From positions 186,001 to 250,000 of the forward strand of contig CAWJYU010000009.1 in assembly GCA_963847235.1 (NCBI GenBank): 64,000 nucleotides of DNA, read 5' to 3'. Source of the stretch: JACDAN01 sp963847235 (lineage in GTDB: Bacteria > Actinomycetota > Thermoleophilia > Gaiellales > Gaiellaceae). The notes under the pieces are model-generated. The model ran no database searches. It saw nothing but the letters and a program-made list of their open reading frames with translations, and was not told the DNA's origin. The translations under genes and the position numbers were made by a program. This document shows, in pieces, positions 53,609 through 61,945 of this stretch (the stretch's first letter is position 1; each line of letters opens with the position of its first letter).

Positions 53609-55531
53609 TCACAGGCCCTGGGGGTCCACGTCCACCGTCGCCGTGACCCCGGCGCGGCTCATCGCCGGTGCGGCCGACGACAGCAGCGACGCCGCCCTCG
53701 AGGCGACCGGGCGAACACGATCCGTCTTCACGAGGAGCTGTGCGCGATGCCTGCCCCGGAGCCGTAGGAGCGGCGCCGGACCGAGTACGTCGGCTCCGTC
53801 CAGCCCCGAGCCGATCTCGCCCAGCAGCTGCATCGGGTCCCGGGCATCGGGCCCGGAGGCGACGACCCGGACGAGGTGGCGGAACGGCGGGTAGCCGAGC
53901 TCTCGGCGGCGTTCCAGCTCCTCGGCGAGGAAGCGCGTGACGTCGTGGCGGGCCGCATGGACGATCGGGCGGGCGTCCGGTTGGAACGTCTGGACGATCA
54001 CCCGGCCCGGCGCGTCACGGCCGCTGCGCCCAGCCAGCTGCGTGACGAGCTGGAACGTGCGCTCCTCGGCCCGGAAGTCGGGCATTCCCAGGCCCGTGTC
54101 GGCGTCCACGACAGCGGCGAGCGCGACTCCGGCGAAGTGGTGCCCCTTGGCGACCATCTGGGTGCCGACGAGCACTGTCCGGTCCGTCTCCGCGAAACGC
54201 CGCAGCGCCGCCGTCAGCTCCGCCGGGCGGCGAACGGCATCGGCGTCGAGCCGGATCCGCTCGAGGCCGGGCACGTGCTCGGCGAGCTCGTGCTCCAGCC
54301 GCTGGGTGCCGGCACCGATCCGGGCGAGCTCCGGCGACCCGCACTCGGGGCACGCCTCGCCCGTCTCCTCCACGTGCGAGCAGTGATGGCAGTGGAGCTG
54401 CCCGTCGGCGTGGAGGACGAGCGCGACGTCGCAGTTGGGACAGCGGCGCGTCAGCCCGCAGGCGCGGCAGTGGACGGCCGGAGCGACACCTCGGCGGTTG
54501 AGGAGCAGGATCGCCTTGCCTCCGTTCTGCTCCAGGCCCCCGAGCTCCGCGAGAAGAGGCGCCGAGAGCGGGTAGCCGGCCTCCCGGCGGAGGTCGACGA
54601 CGCGGACCGGAGGAAGCGGACCGGCGAGCCGGCCACCCAGCTCGAGCCGCTCCAGCCGTTCCCAGCTCTCCGGCCTCGGCGTCGCTGTGCCGAAGATCGC
54701 CACGGCGCCTTCGAGCGCCGCCCGCTTCGCGGCCACTGTGCGCGCGTCGTAGCGCGGGTCGGCGTCCTGCTTGTAGGACGGGTCGTGCTCCTCGTCGACG
54801 CAGATGACGCCGAGCGGCGCGACCGCCGCGAAGACCGCCGATCGGGCGCCGACGACGATCGGCGCCGCCCCGCTCGCGATCCGCACGCGCTCGTCCCGCC
54901 GTTCCGCCTCTGTCAGGGACGAGTGCAGCACTGCGACGCGGTCGCCGAACCGTGCGCGCAGGCGGCCGACGGTCTGCGGGGCGAGCGCGATCTCCGGCAC
55001 GAGCACGATCGCCCCCTTTCCCCGCTCGAGCGCCGCGGCGCAGGCCTGGAGGTAGACCTCCGTCTTGCCGCTGCCCGTCGCTCCGTGGAGGAGGACGTTG
55101 CCGCCGCCTCCGTCGAGCGCCTCGACGATGCGGGCGAGCGCGCCTTGCTGGCTCTCGCTCAACCGTGCAGGCTCGGCCTCGCCGCCCAGCGAGTCCCGCT
55201 CCGCCGGCTGCGGCCGCTCACCGCGAGCCTTCCGCTTGGGCGGCGCCACCAGTTCGAGCGCCCGCGCCGGGGTCGAGCCGTAGTAGTCCGCAAGCCACAG
55301 CGCAAGATCGACGAGCGGCTCCGGCAGCTCGTCGACCACGTCGCCGACAGGCGCCGCCTTCACGCCTTCGGGCGGGCTCTCCTCCAGGCCGACGACCACG
55401 CCGCGCCGCTTGGCCCCGCCAAAACGAACCGTGACCACCGCTCCCTTGCCCACACCGGGCGGAACCTCGTACGTGAACGGCCGCGCCACCGCCCGCGACG
55501 AGACGAGCGGGTAGACGGAGGCGTAGGGCAC
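53609..55531 (-). CDS. priA: Primosomal protein N' / helicase PriA
   Basis: 640 residues. N-terminal 3'-DNA-binding domain (VYPLVSSRAVARPFTYEVPP), Walker A LLHGATGSGKTEVYLQ, DEEH (ICVDEEHDPSYKQ), and two zinc sites (VHCRACGLTRRCPNC, LHCHHCSHVEETGEACPECG). SF2 motif VI is seen in LVTQLAGRSGRDAPGRV. PriA reloads the replisome at stalled forks. It heads the operon, ending 24 bases before def; its start region is divergent from the iron cluster and shares a 134-base control region. Confidence 0.95.
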   Translation of the reverse strand: MPYASVYPLVSSRAVARPFTYEVPPGVGKGAVVTVRFGGAKRRGVVVGLEESPPEGVKAAPVGDVVDELPEPLVDLALWLADYYGSTPARALELVAPPKRKARGERPQPAERDSLGGEAEPARLSESQQGALARIVEALDGGGGNVLLHGATGSGKTEVYLQACAAALERGKGAIVLVPEIALAPQTVGRLRARFGDRVAVLHSSLTEAERRDERVRIASGAAPIVVGARSAVFAAVAPLGVICVDEEHDPSYKQDADPRYDARTVAAKRAALEGAVAIFGTATPRPESWERLERLELGGRLAGPLPPVRVVDLRREAGYPLSAPLLAELGGLEQNGGKAILLLNRRGVAPAVHCRACGLTRRCPNCDVALVLHADGQLHCHHCSHVEETGEACPECGSPELARIGAGTQRLEHELAEHVPGLERIRLDADAVRRPAELTAALRRFAETDRTVLVGTQMVAKGHHFAGVALAAVVDADTGLGMPDFRAEERTFQLVTQLAGRSGRDAPGRVIVQTFQPDARPIVHAARHDVTRFLAEELERRRELGYPPFRHLVRVVASGPDARDPMQLLGEIGSGLDGADVLGPAPLLRLRGRHRAQLLVKTDRVRPVASRAASLLSSAAPAMSRAGVTATVDVDPQGL

Positions 55532-55570
55532 CGGCTGACCGTAGCCTCAGAGCAGGTCGGCGGCGTCCTT

Positions 55571-55586
55571 GTAAGGTTCACCTGCC
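55571..55586 (+). promoter_or_regulatory. Metalloregulator-like box 1
   Basis: GTAAGGTTCACCTGCC is an imperfect dyad resembling the better box 46 bases downstream. Both contain AGGTnnnCCT, the core of DtxR-family half-sites. It overlaps the likely promoter region of the iron-uptake operon, also close to the divergent priA gene. Confidence 0.5.
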
Positions 55587-55616
55587 AATGGGAGAGATAC
55601 GACCTGTCCAGTCCTT

Positions 55617-55632
55617 GTAAGGTGTGCCTTAC
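55617..55632 (+). promoter_or_regulatory. Metalloregulator-like box 2 (perfect dyad)
   Basis: GTAAGGTGTGCCTTAC has perfect six-base arms (GTAAGG/CCTTAC) around TGTG. The core AGGTGTGCCT matches the AGGTnnGCCT pattern of DtxR/IdeR/MntR half-sites. It lies 33 bases before the lipoprotein start. Repression by the DtxR-family protein encoded at 59854-60543 is the obvious inference. Confidence 0.65.
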
Positions 55633-55665
55633 TAACCGAGTAAGCCAACCCTGCAAGGAGACCAC

Positions 55666-56115
55666 ATGAGGAAGACGTTTCTGCTCCTGATCGTCCTGCT
55701 GGGCCTCGTCGCTCTCACGGTGACGGCCTGCGGCTCCGACGACGACTCGTCGCCGTCCGCCGCAACGGCGACCGAGGAAGGCGAGGAGGAAGGCGAGGTC
55801 ACGGCCGAGGAGGCTGCGGCGGAGATCGACGAGATCAAGCGGATGCTCGACGAGGGCCTCGCCCAGTACCAGGACGGCGACACGGCAGCAGCCGACACCA
55901 CGGTCGGAGACGCCTACCTCGAGCACTTCGAGAAGGTCGAGCACCCACTCGAGGAGCAGGACCACGAGCTGATGGAGGATCTCGAGCACCGGATCAGCAC
56001 CGAGATCCGCGACGAGATGAAGGAGGGCGCATCGGCCGACGAGGTCGCTGCCCTGGTCGAGCAGACGAAGGCCGACCTCGACACGGCCAAGGCGAAGCTC
56101 CAGGAGGCCCAGTAG
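55666..56115 (+). CDS. Lipoprotein with FTR1 extracytosolic-type domain
   Basis: 149 residues. Lipobox LTVTAC (Cys22), then an acidic linker (SAATATEEGEEEGEVTAEEA) and a helical domain with GDAYLEHFEKVEHPLEEQDH. The same AYL(E/D)HFE..E.PL pattern occurs in the N-terminal extracytosolic domain of the next gene product. It is therefore probably an iron-binding partner of the permease, in the role of EfeO. Start ATG 55666 has AAGGAG upstream and two metalloregulator-like boxes precede it. Confidence 0.82.
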   Translation: MRKTFLLLIVLLGLVALTVTACGSDDDSSPSAATATEEGEEEGEVTAEEAAAEIDEIKRMLDEGLAQYQDGDTAAADTTVGDAYLEHFEKVEHPLEEQDHELMEDLEHRISTEIRDEMKEGASADEVAALVEQTKADLDTAKAKLQEAQ

Positions 56116-56117
56116 GC

Positions 56118-57341
56118 GTGAGGCTCCTCCTGCTGTTCGCGGTCGCGGCCGCCGCGCTCCTCGCGCCGGCGGCCGCTCGCGCCGACGACGCGCAGTTCGC
56201 GGAAGCGCGGGCGCAGGTCGAAACGGCGCGGCAGCTGACGCAGGAGGCGTACGACGCAGCGAAGGCCGGGGACCGCGAGCGGGGATACCAGCTCGCGCGC
56301 ACCGCCTACCTCGACCACTTCGAGCATGCGGAGGTGCCGCTCCGCCTGCGCGATCCCAACCTCGTGCTCGACGTCGAGTTCGCGTTCGCCGAGTTCCGCA
56401 ACGGCATTCGCGACGGAGAGCCGATCGGCGAGCTCCGCGAGACGAAGGACGAGATCCTCGCCGGTCTGCGCGACACCGATCGCACGCTGGCGGACAAGGG
56501 GATCGCGGCGCCGCTGCTCGCGTTCCTCTTCTCGTTCGGGATCCTCTTCCGTGAGGGCCTGGAAGCGGTGCTCGTGATCGCGATCCTGCTCGGCTCGCTG
56601 GCCTCGGGCCGCGCGACGGGCTACCGCCGCCCACTCGGGCTCGGCATCCTCGCCGCGCTCGGGGCCACCGTGTTGGTGTGGCTCCTCACCACACTCGTCC
56701 TCGACCTCGCCCCCGTCCAGCGCGAGCTCCTCGAAGGCGTGACAGCAGTGCTCGCGGTGGTCGTCCTCTTCCTCGTCTCGTTCTGGCTCGTGTCCCAGCT
56801 CGAGCAGAAGCGCCGCCTCGAGTTCATGCGGGCGAGGGTGGCTTCGGCGATCGCTGCCGGGAGCACCCTGGCCTTCGCCGGTCTCGGCTTCACAGCCGTG
56901 TTCCGGGAGGGCTTCGAGACCGTGCTCTTCTACCAGGCGCTCGCGATCTTCGCGGAAGGCCTCGAGCTGTGGGTCGTGCTGGGCGCCGTGACCGCCGCGG
57001 TCGCGCTCGGCCTGGCCGCGTACGCCGTGATCGGGCTCGGCAAGAAGCTGCCCTTCAAGCAGCTCCTCTTCGCGGGCGCCTCCACGCTGCTGCTGCTCTC
57101 GGTCGCGTTTGCGGGGAACGCGGTGCGCTCGCTGCAGGAGGCCGGCTGGATCCCGGTGACGCCGATCCAAGGCGAGTGGGCGCGGCTGCAGGTCTTCCTC
57201 GCCGAGCTGACCGGCATCCACCCGACTCGTGAGGGGATCGTGGTGCAGGTCGCGCTGCTCAGCGTCTACGTGGCCGGTGCGGGCTACCTCTTCGGCTGGA
57301 AGCGGTTCGGCCGAGCGCGCCCGGAGGCGGCACGGGCATGA
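56118..57341 (+). CDS. FTR1-family iron permease with fused extracytosolic domain
   Basis: 407 residues from GTG 56118. Signal peptide (residues 1-22), helical extracytosolic domain with TAYLDHFEHAEVPL (62-75), then about seven membrane spans with the two iron-transport motifs FREGLEAVLV (REGLE 145-149) and FREGFETVLF (REGFE 263-267). It transports ferric iron across the cytoplasmic membrane. It is two bases from the lipoprotein gene and overlaps the next gene by four bases. Also known as EfeU-like. Confidence 0.92.
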   Translation: MRLLLLFAVAAAALLAPAAARADDAQFAEARAQVETARQLTQEAYDAAKAGDRERGYQLARTAYLDHFEHAEVPLRLRDPNLVLDVEFAFAEFRNGIRDGEPIGELRETKDEILAGLRDTDRTLADKGIAAPLLAFLFSFGILFREGLEAVLVIAILLGSLASGRATGYRRPLGLGILAALGATVLVWLLTTLVLDLAPVQRELLEGVTAVLAVVVLFLVSFWLVSQLEQKRRLEFMRARVASAIAAGSTLAFAGLGFTAVFREGFETVLFYQALAIFAEGLELWVVLGAVTAAVALGLAAYAVIGLGKKLPFKQLLFAGASTLLLLSVAFAGNAVRSLQEAGWIPVTPIQGEWARLQVFLAELTGIHPTREGIVVQVALLSVYVAGAGYLFGWKRFGRARPEAARA

Positions 57342-59417
57342 GCAGGCTTCGCGTCGGGATCGACGTCGGCGGCACGTTCACGAAGGCGGTCGCAGTCTGC
57401 CCGGCGACTCGGGAGTTGCGCGCACACGCGACGGTTCCCACGACGCATGCGCACGACCACGGTGTCGCGCAGGGCGTCGCCGACGCGCTGCGGTCGTTGC
57501 TGACCCGCGTCGACGGGGACTCGATCGAGCTGGTCGCGTTCTCGACCACGCAGGCGATGAACGCGCTCCTGGAGGGCGACGTGGGCCGCGTCGGCGTGGT
57601 CGGCCTCGGCGAGGAGCCGAATCTGCGGCCTGCCCGCAAGCGCACCCGGGTCGGGGCGATCGGTCTCGCGCCGGACCGGAAGCTCGAGACATCGCACACC
57701 TTCCTGGACGCGACGGGGGGCGTGGACCGGGACACGCTCGATGAGGCGCTGCTCGCGTTCGCGCGCGAAGGGTGTCGTGCCGTCGCCGTGAGCGCCGCAT
57801 TCGCCGTCGACGATCCGGACACCGAGCAGTTCGTCTCCGAACGGGCGGCCGTTCACGGCCTCCCGGCGTGCGCAGGGCACGAGCTGTCCGGCGCGTACGG
57901 GCTCGAGACGCGGACGATCAGCGCCGCGATCAACGCGAGCATCCTGCCCGTCGTCGAGCGGACGACGACGCTCGTCGCATCCGCGCTCGCCGAGGCCGGG
58001 CTCGACGCGCCGCTCCTCGTGCTCCGGGGAGACGGCGGGGCGATGAGCGTCACGCGAGTTCCGCCGGAGGCCGTCGTTCACGATCGGCTCCGGCCCTGCA
58101 GCCGGTGTCTCCGCGGCCCTGCATCAACTCGAGATCAGGGACGGGATCGTCGTGGAGTGCGGCGGCACGAGCTCGAACGTCTCGGTGATCAAGAACGGCC
58201 GCCCGTTGCTGCGCACGCTGCGCGTGATGGGCCGCCCGACGTGCGTCCGCTCGATCGACAGCTGGGTCGTCGGCGCCGCGGGGGGAAGCATGGCCCGCGT
58301 CGGGCGCCGCAGGCTCGAGGACGTCGGCCCGCGGAGCGCGCACGTCGCCGACCTTCCGTACGCGTGCTTCGCGACGCCGGAGGAGCTGGCGGATGCGCGG
58401 CTCGAGCTCCGCGCGCCGCGGGCGGGCGATCCGGCCGATTACGCGGTGATCTGCGCGGCGGGCGGCGACTTCGCGCTCACCGCGACATGCGCCGCGAACG
58501 CGCTCGGCCTCGCGGACGGTGCGTACGCGGCAGGCAGCCGCGACGCGGCTCGGCTCGCATTCGGGCCGCTGGCCGAGCGGCTGCGGACGACCGTCGACGA
58601 GGCGGCGACGCGCGTGCTCGACGGCGCCGCCCGGCGGATCGCCGATGCAGCCGCGGAGGCCGCAAAACAGCATGCGCTGCGTGACGACGTCCCGCTGGTC
58701 GCGCTCGGGGGCTCAGGCGACGTGCTGGTCGCGCGTGTCGCGGAGCAGCTCGGCAGGCCGATGGTGCGCACGGAGCATCCCGAGGTACTGTCGTCGATCG
58801 GCGCCGCCCTCTCGCTCGTGCGGGTCGAGCTCGATCGCAACGGCGTCTCCGCGCTGGACGTGCCCGGGCTGGCCACCGAGGCCGAGGCCGCGTGCATCGC
58901 CGCGGGCGCGGCGCCGGCATCGATCACGGTGGAGACGAGCTACGACGAGTCCGACCGGATCCTGCGCGCGGTCGCCACCGGTGCCGCGGCGCTCGAGACC
59001 GGTGCCGTCGGAGCCGAGCCGGCCGACGATCGCCGGCGGCTCCAAGCCGCGGCGGACGCGCTCGAGCTCGCCCCCGCCGACCTGACGCTGCTCGCCGCGA
59101 ACGACTTCTACCGCGTCTTCTCCGAGAACGGCTCCGGCCGGGTCGCCGTCGTGGACGCCCGCGCCGCGATCCCGATCGCCGAGGACGCCCGCTGCGTCTT
59201 TGCCGGCGAAGGGACCGCGTTCCTCGAGCGCCTGCGTATCGAGCTGCGCGAGCACACACGCGAGCTCGGCGTCGCGACGATGCTCCCGCGCGTCGTCCTC
59301 GTCTCCGGGTCGCGCATCCTCGACCTCTCCGACGCCCGCCGCGCCGAGGACGTGCTGACGGCGGCGGAGCGCGCGCTGGGCGCCCAGGGCACAGCGGTCG
59401 CCGTCCTCGCGCGCTGA
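57338..59417 (+). CDS. Hydantoinase/oxoprolinase-family protein, one frameshift
   Basis: About 692 residues after correction. The N-terminus RVGIDVGGTFTKAVAV is the ASKHA nucleotide fold; FSTTQAMNALLEGDVGRVGV and VSAAFAVDDPDTEQFVSERA are HyuA/oxoprolinase-A features. Near base 58075 the frame changes: VPPEAV continues in another frame as FTIGSGPAAGVSAALHQLEI and VVECGGTSSNVSVI, the conserved metal/substrate motif. It predicts an ATP-dependent hydrolase of hydantoins or 5-oxoproline-like compounds. Its presence inside an iron operon, overlapping FTR1 by ATGA, is unexplained. Confidence 0.85.
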
Positions 59418-59842
59418 TGTCGCTCTACCGGCAGGCAGGCCGCCGGAGCGGGTGGCTCGCAGCGTCTGTCGTCGTTGCGCTCCTGGTCGGCTTCGGCATC
59501 GGCTTTGCCGTGTCCCGCGCGACGACCGAGGAGCCGACGGTCGAGGAGGCCGTCGCGAGCGTCCAGGAGGATGCCGGCGCCACCGCGGATGCGCTGGAGC
59601 TCGTCGCCATCCACTACGAGACGACCGAGGCCGCCGCTCGACAACAGCTGCTGCGTGCCGAGGAGTCATTCGAAGAGGTCAGGCCCGAGCTCGAACTGCT
59701 CTCGCCGGAAGAGACGGCTGACGCGGGGCAAGCGATCGAGAGGCTCGCGACGCTGGTCGATCAGAGCGCGGCGACCGAGGAAGTGGAGCGTGCGGCCGAG
59801 GAAGCACGCGCAACCGTCCGGCGCGCGGCCAGGCTGCGATAG
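59417..59842 (+). CDS. Membrane-anchored helical protein of the iron cluster
   Basis: 141 residues from ATG 59417 (TGATG overlap with the upstream stop). One N-terminal span (GWLAASVVVALLVGFGIGFA), then an acidic helical domain: EEAVASVQEDAGATADALEL and ALELVAIHYETTEAAARQQL, LLRAEESFEEVRPELELLSP. The organisation (anchor plus acidic helices) resembles the extracytosolic domains of the lipoprotein and permease. It may be a third iron-binding or docking component. Family not firmly recognised. Confidence 0.72.
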   Translation: MSLYRQAGRRSGWLAASVVVALLVGFGIGFAVSRATTEEPTVEEAVASVQEDAGATADALELVAIHYETTEAAARQQLLRAEESFEEVRPELELLSPEETADAGQAIERLATLVDQSAATEEVERAAEEARATVRRAARLR

Positions 59843-59853
59843 CCTCGCAGGCG

Positions 59854-60543
59854 ATGGCGCACGCCGGTCATTCGGTCGACGAGTATCTGGAGACGATCTA
59901 CTTCCTCGCGTTCCCGATCGGCGAGTACAAGCCGCTCACCGGAGGGACGTCGCCCACGCTCGCCTCACGCGTCGCGGAGATGCTCGGCGTCTCGCGCGCG
60001 TCGGCCGGCGAGATGCTGAAGCGCATGGAGGGCGAGGGGCTGATCAGCCGCGGCGAGAACAAGGAGGCAGTCCTCACGGAGACAGGGCGCGCCCGGGCCG
60101 AGAAGGTCGTCCGCAAGCACCGCCTGATCGAGCGGCTGCTGACGGACTTCATGGACTACACACCGGCGGAGGCGCACATCCACGCCGACGAGATCGGCGA
60201 CTCGTTCTCCGACGACATGGTCGAGCGGATGGCGCGGAAGCTCGGCAATCCCGAGCGCTGCCCCCACGGCTGGCCGGTCGATCCCGCGTTCGAGCAGGCC
60301 GAAAACGACGAGCTGAAGGCGCTGGCGGAGCTCGACGAGGGGCAGGCCGCGACCATCGTCCGACTCGCGGAGCACGACGGCGATCTCCTCCACTGGTTCT
60401 ACGACCAGGGGTTCGAGCCCGGCCGCGAGCTGCGGCTGACCGCCGCGGATCCGGCCGCCGGCAGCTTCCGCGTGCAGCTGAACGGTCGCGAGGAGACCGT
60501 CGCGGAAAAGGCCGCCGCGGGGCTCTTCGTCAGGCCTTCGTAA
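59854..60543 (+). CDS. DtxR/MntR-family metalloregulator
   Basis: 229 residues. N-terminal winged helix (DEYLETIYFLAFPIGEYKPL, SRVAEMLGVSRASAGEMLKR), metal-binding dimerisation domain with HRLIERLLTDFMDYTPAEAH and ADEIGDSFSDDMVERM, and NPERCPHGWP (the conserved Cys/His metal region). The C-terminus is a FeoA/SH3-like domain (AATIVRLAEHDGDLLHWFYD). It would repress iron or manganese uptake when metal is bound. The two AGGTnnnCCT boxes before the lipoprotein gene are its likely targets. Confidence 0.9.
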   Translation: MAHAGHSVDEYLETIYFLAFPIGEYKPLTGGTSPTLASRVAEMLGVSRASAGEMLKRMEGEGLISRGENKEAVLTETGRARAEKVVRKHRLIERLLTDFMDYTPAEAHIHADEIGDSFSDDMVERMARKLGNPERCPHGWPVDPAFEQAENDELKALAELDEGQAATIVRLAEHDGDLLHWFYDQGFEPGRELRLTAADPAAGSFRVQLNGREETVAEKAAAGLFVRPS

Positions 60544-60552
60544 CGGCCAGGA

Positions 60553-60568
60553 GCCGCGCGAGCGCGGC
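60553..60568 (+). terminator. Hairpin after the DtxR-family gene
   Basis: GCCGCGCGAGCGCGGC is a perfect inverted repeat (six-base stem, CGAG loop) 10 bases after the stop. No T-tract follows. It lies between convergent dtxR-type and metK genes. Confidence 0.5.
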
Positions 60569-60675
60569 AGCGTCGAGCTCGCCGCGGTTCTTGGCGAGGG
60601 CGATCAGAGCAGCTTGCTTCGTCATGGGCCTCAACGTTCGGAGGCAGCGCTTGACGTTCCTGCTTGCGAAGGCAG

Positions 60676-61926
60676 CTAGACGGCCGCCTTCTCGCCGATG
60701 CCCGCGGCGGCCTTCAGCGCGGCCGCCTTGTCCGTCCGCTCCCACGTGAAGTCGTGGTCGTCGCGGCCGAAGTGCCCGTACGCCGCCGTCTTCGCGTAGA
60801 TCGGCCGTCCGAGCTCGAGGTCGCGGATGATCGCGCCCGGCCGCAGGTCGAAGTGCTCCTTGACGAGCTCCTCGATCCGCGAGACCGGAATCTTCTCCGT
60901 GTCGAACGTCCGAACCGCGACCGAGACGGGATGCGCGACGCCGATCGCGTAGGCGACGTTCACCTCGCAGCGGTCGGCGAGCTCCGCGGCGACGACGTTC
61001 TTGGCCACGTACCGCGCCGCGTATGCCGCCGAGCGGTCGACCTTCGTCGGATCCTTGCCCGAGAAGGCGCCGCCGCCGTGCCGCGCCGCCCCGCCGTAGG
61101 TGTCGACGATGATCTTGCGTCCCGTCAGCCCGGTGTCGCCCATCGGCCCCCCGAGCACGAACTTCCCGGTCGGGTTGACGTACACGAAGTCGCGGTCGTC
61201 GTAGAGCCGGCGCTCGTCGTAGAGGCGCGGATCGAGGATCGGATGGAGGACGTGCTCGATGACGTCCTCCTTGATCGTGTCCGGATCGACGTTCTCCTCG
61301 TGCTGCGTGGACACCAGCAGCCTTACGATCTCGACCGGCTTCTGCCGGCCGTGCTCGTCCACCTCGTACCGGACGGTCACCTGCGCCTTGCCGTCCGGCC
61401 GCAGGTACTTGAGCTGCTCGGACTTGCGCACACCGGCCAGCCGCCGCGCGATCTTGTGCGCGAGCATGATCGGGAGCGGCATCAGCTCCTGCGTCTCGTT
61501 GGACGCGTAGCCGAACATCATCCCCTGGTCCCCCGCGCCGATCTTGTCGATCGGGTCGTCGTCGCCGGGGTCGTGCTGCACCTCGTACGACTGGTCGACG
61601 CCCAGCGCGATGTCAGGCGACTGCTCGTCGATCGCCACGACGACGCCGCAGGTGTTCGCGTCGAACCCCCACTCCGAGTGCGTGTAGCCGATCTCGGAGA
61701 TCCGTGCGCGGACGAGCGCGGGGATGTCGACGTACGTCTCCGTCGAGATCTCCCCCGCCACGACGACGAGACCGGTCGTGATCAGCGTCTCGCACGCGAC
61801 CCGCCCGCCGGGGTCGTCCTTCAGCACCGCGTCCAGCACGGAGTCCGACACCTGGTCGGCGATCTTGTCCGGGTGGCCCTCGGTGACCGACTCGGACGTG
61901 AAAAGAAATTCGCGCGTGGCCGCCAT
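60676..61926 (-). CDS. metK: S-adenosylmethionine synthetase
   Basis: 416 residues, intact. FTSESVTEGHPDKIADQVSD, the methionine-binding GAGDQGMMFGYASNE and the phosphate loop GGGAFSGKDPTKVDRSAAYA are all present. It makes SAM from methionine and ATP. Only 19 bases separate it from the corrected end of the upstream lipoprotein gene, so no room exists for a SAM riboswitch in its leader. Its end is convergent with the metalloregulator gene. Confidence 0.97.
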   Translation of the reverse strand: MAATREFLFTSESVTEGHPDKIADQVSDSVLDAVLKDDPGGRVACETLITTGLVVVAGEISTETYVDIPALVRARISEIGYTHSEWGFDANTCGVVVAIDEQSPDIALGVDQSYEVQHDPGDDDPIDKIGAGDQGMMFGYASNETQELMPLPIMLAHKIARRLAGVRKSEQLKYLRPDGKAQVTVRYEVDEHGRQKPVEIVRLLVSTQHEENVDPDTIKEDVIEHVLHPILDPRLYDERRLYDDRDFVYVNPTGKFVLGGPMGDTGLTGRKIIVDTYGGAARHGGGAFSGKDPTKVDRSAAYAARYVAKNVVAAELADRCEVNVAYAIGVAHPVSVAVRTFDTEKIPVSRIEELVKEHFDLRPGAIIRDLELGRPIYAKTAAYGHFGRDDHDFTWERTDKAAALKAAAGIGEKAAV

Positions 61927-61945
61927 GAGTGCGCGCGAACGCTAC

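Noticed and set aside
60530..60625. 31-codon minus-strand frame MTKQAALIALAKNRGELDAA...
   Set aside because: It overlaps the dtxR-type gene end and the terminator hairpin, has no good ribosome-binding site and no recognised family. Too weak to call.
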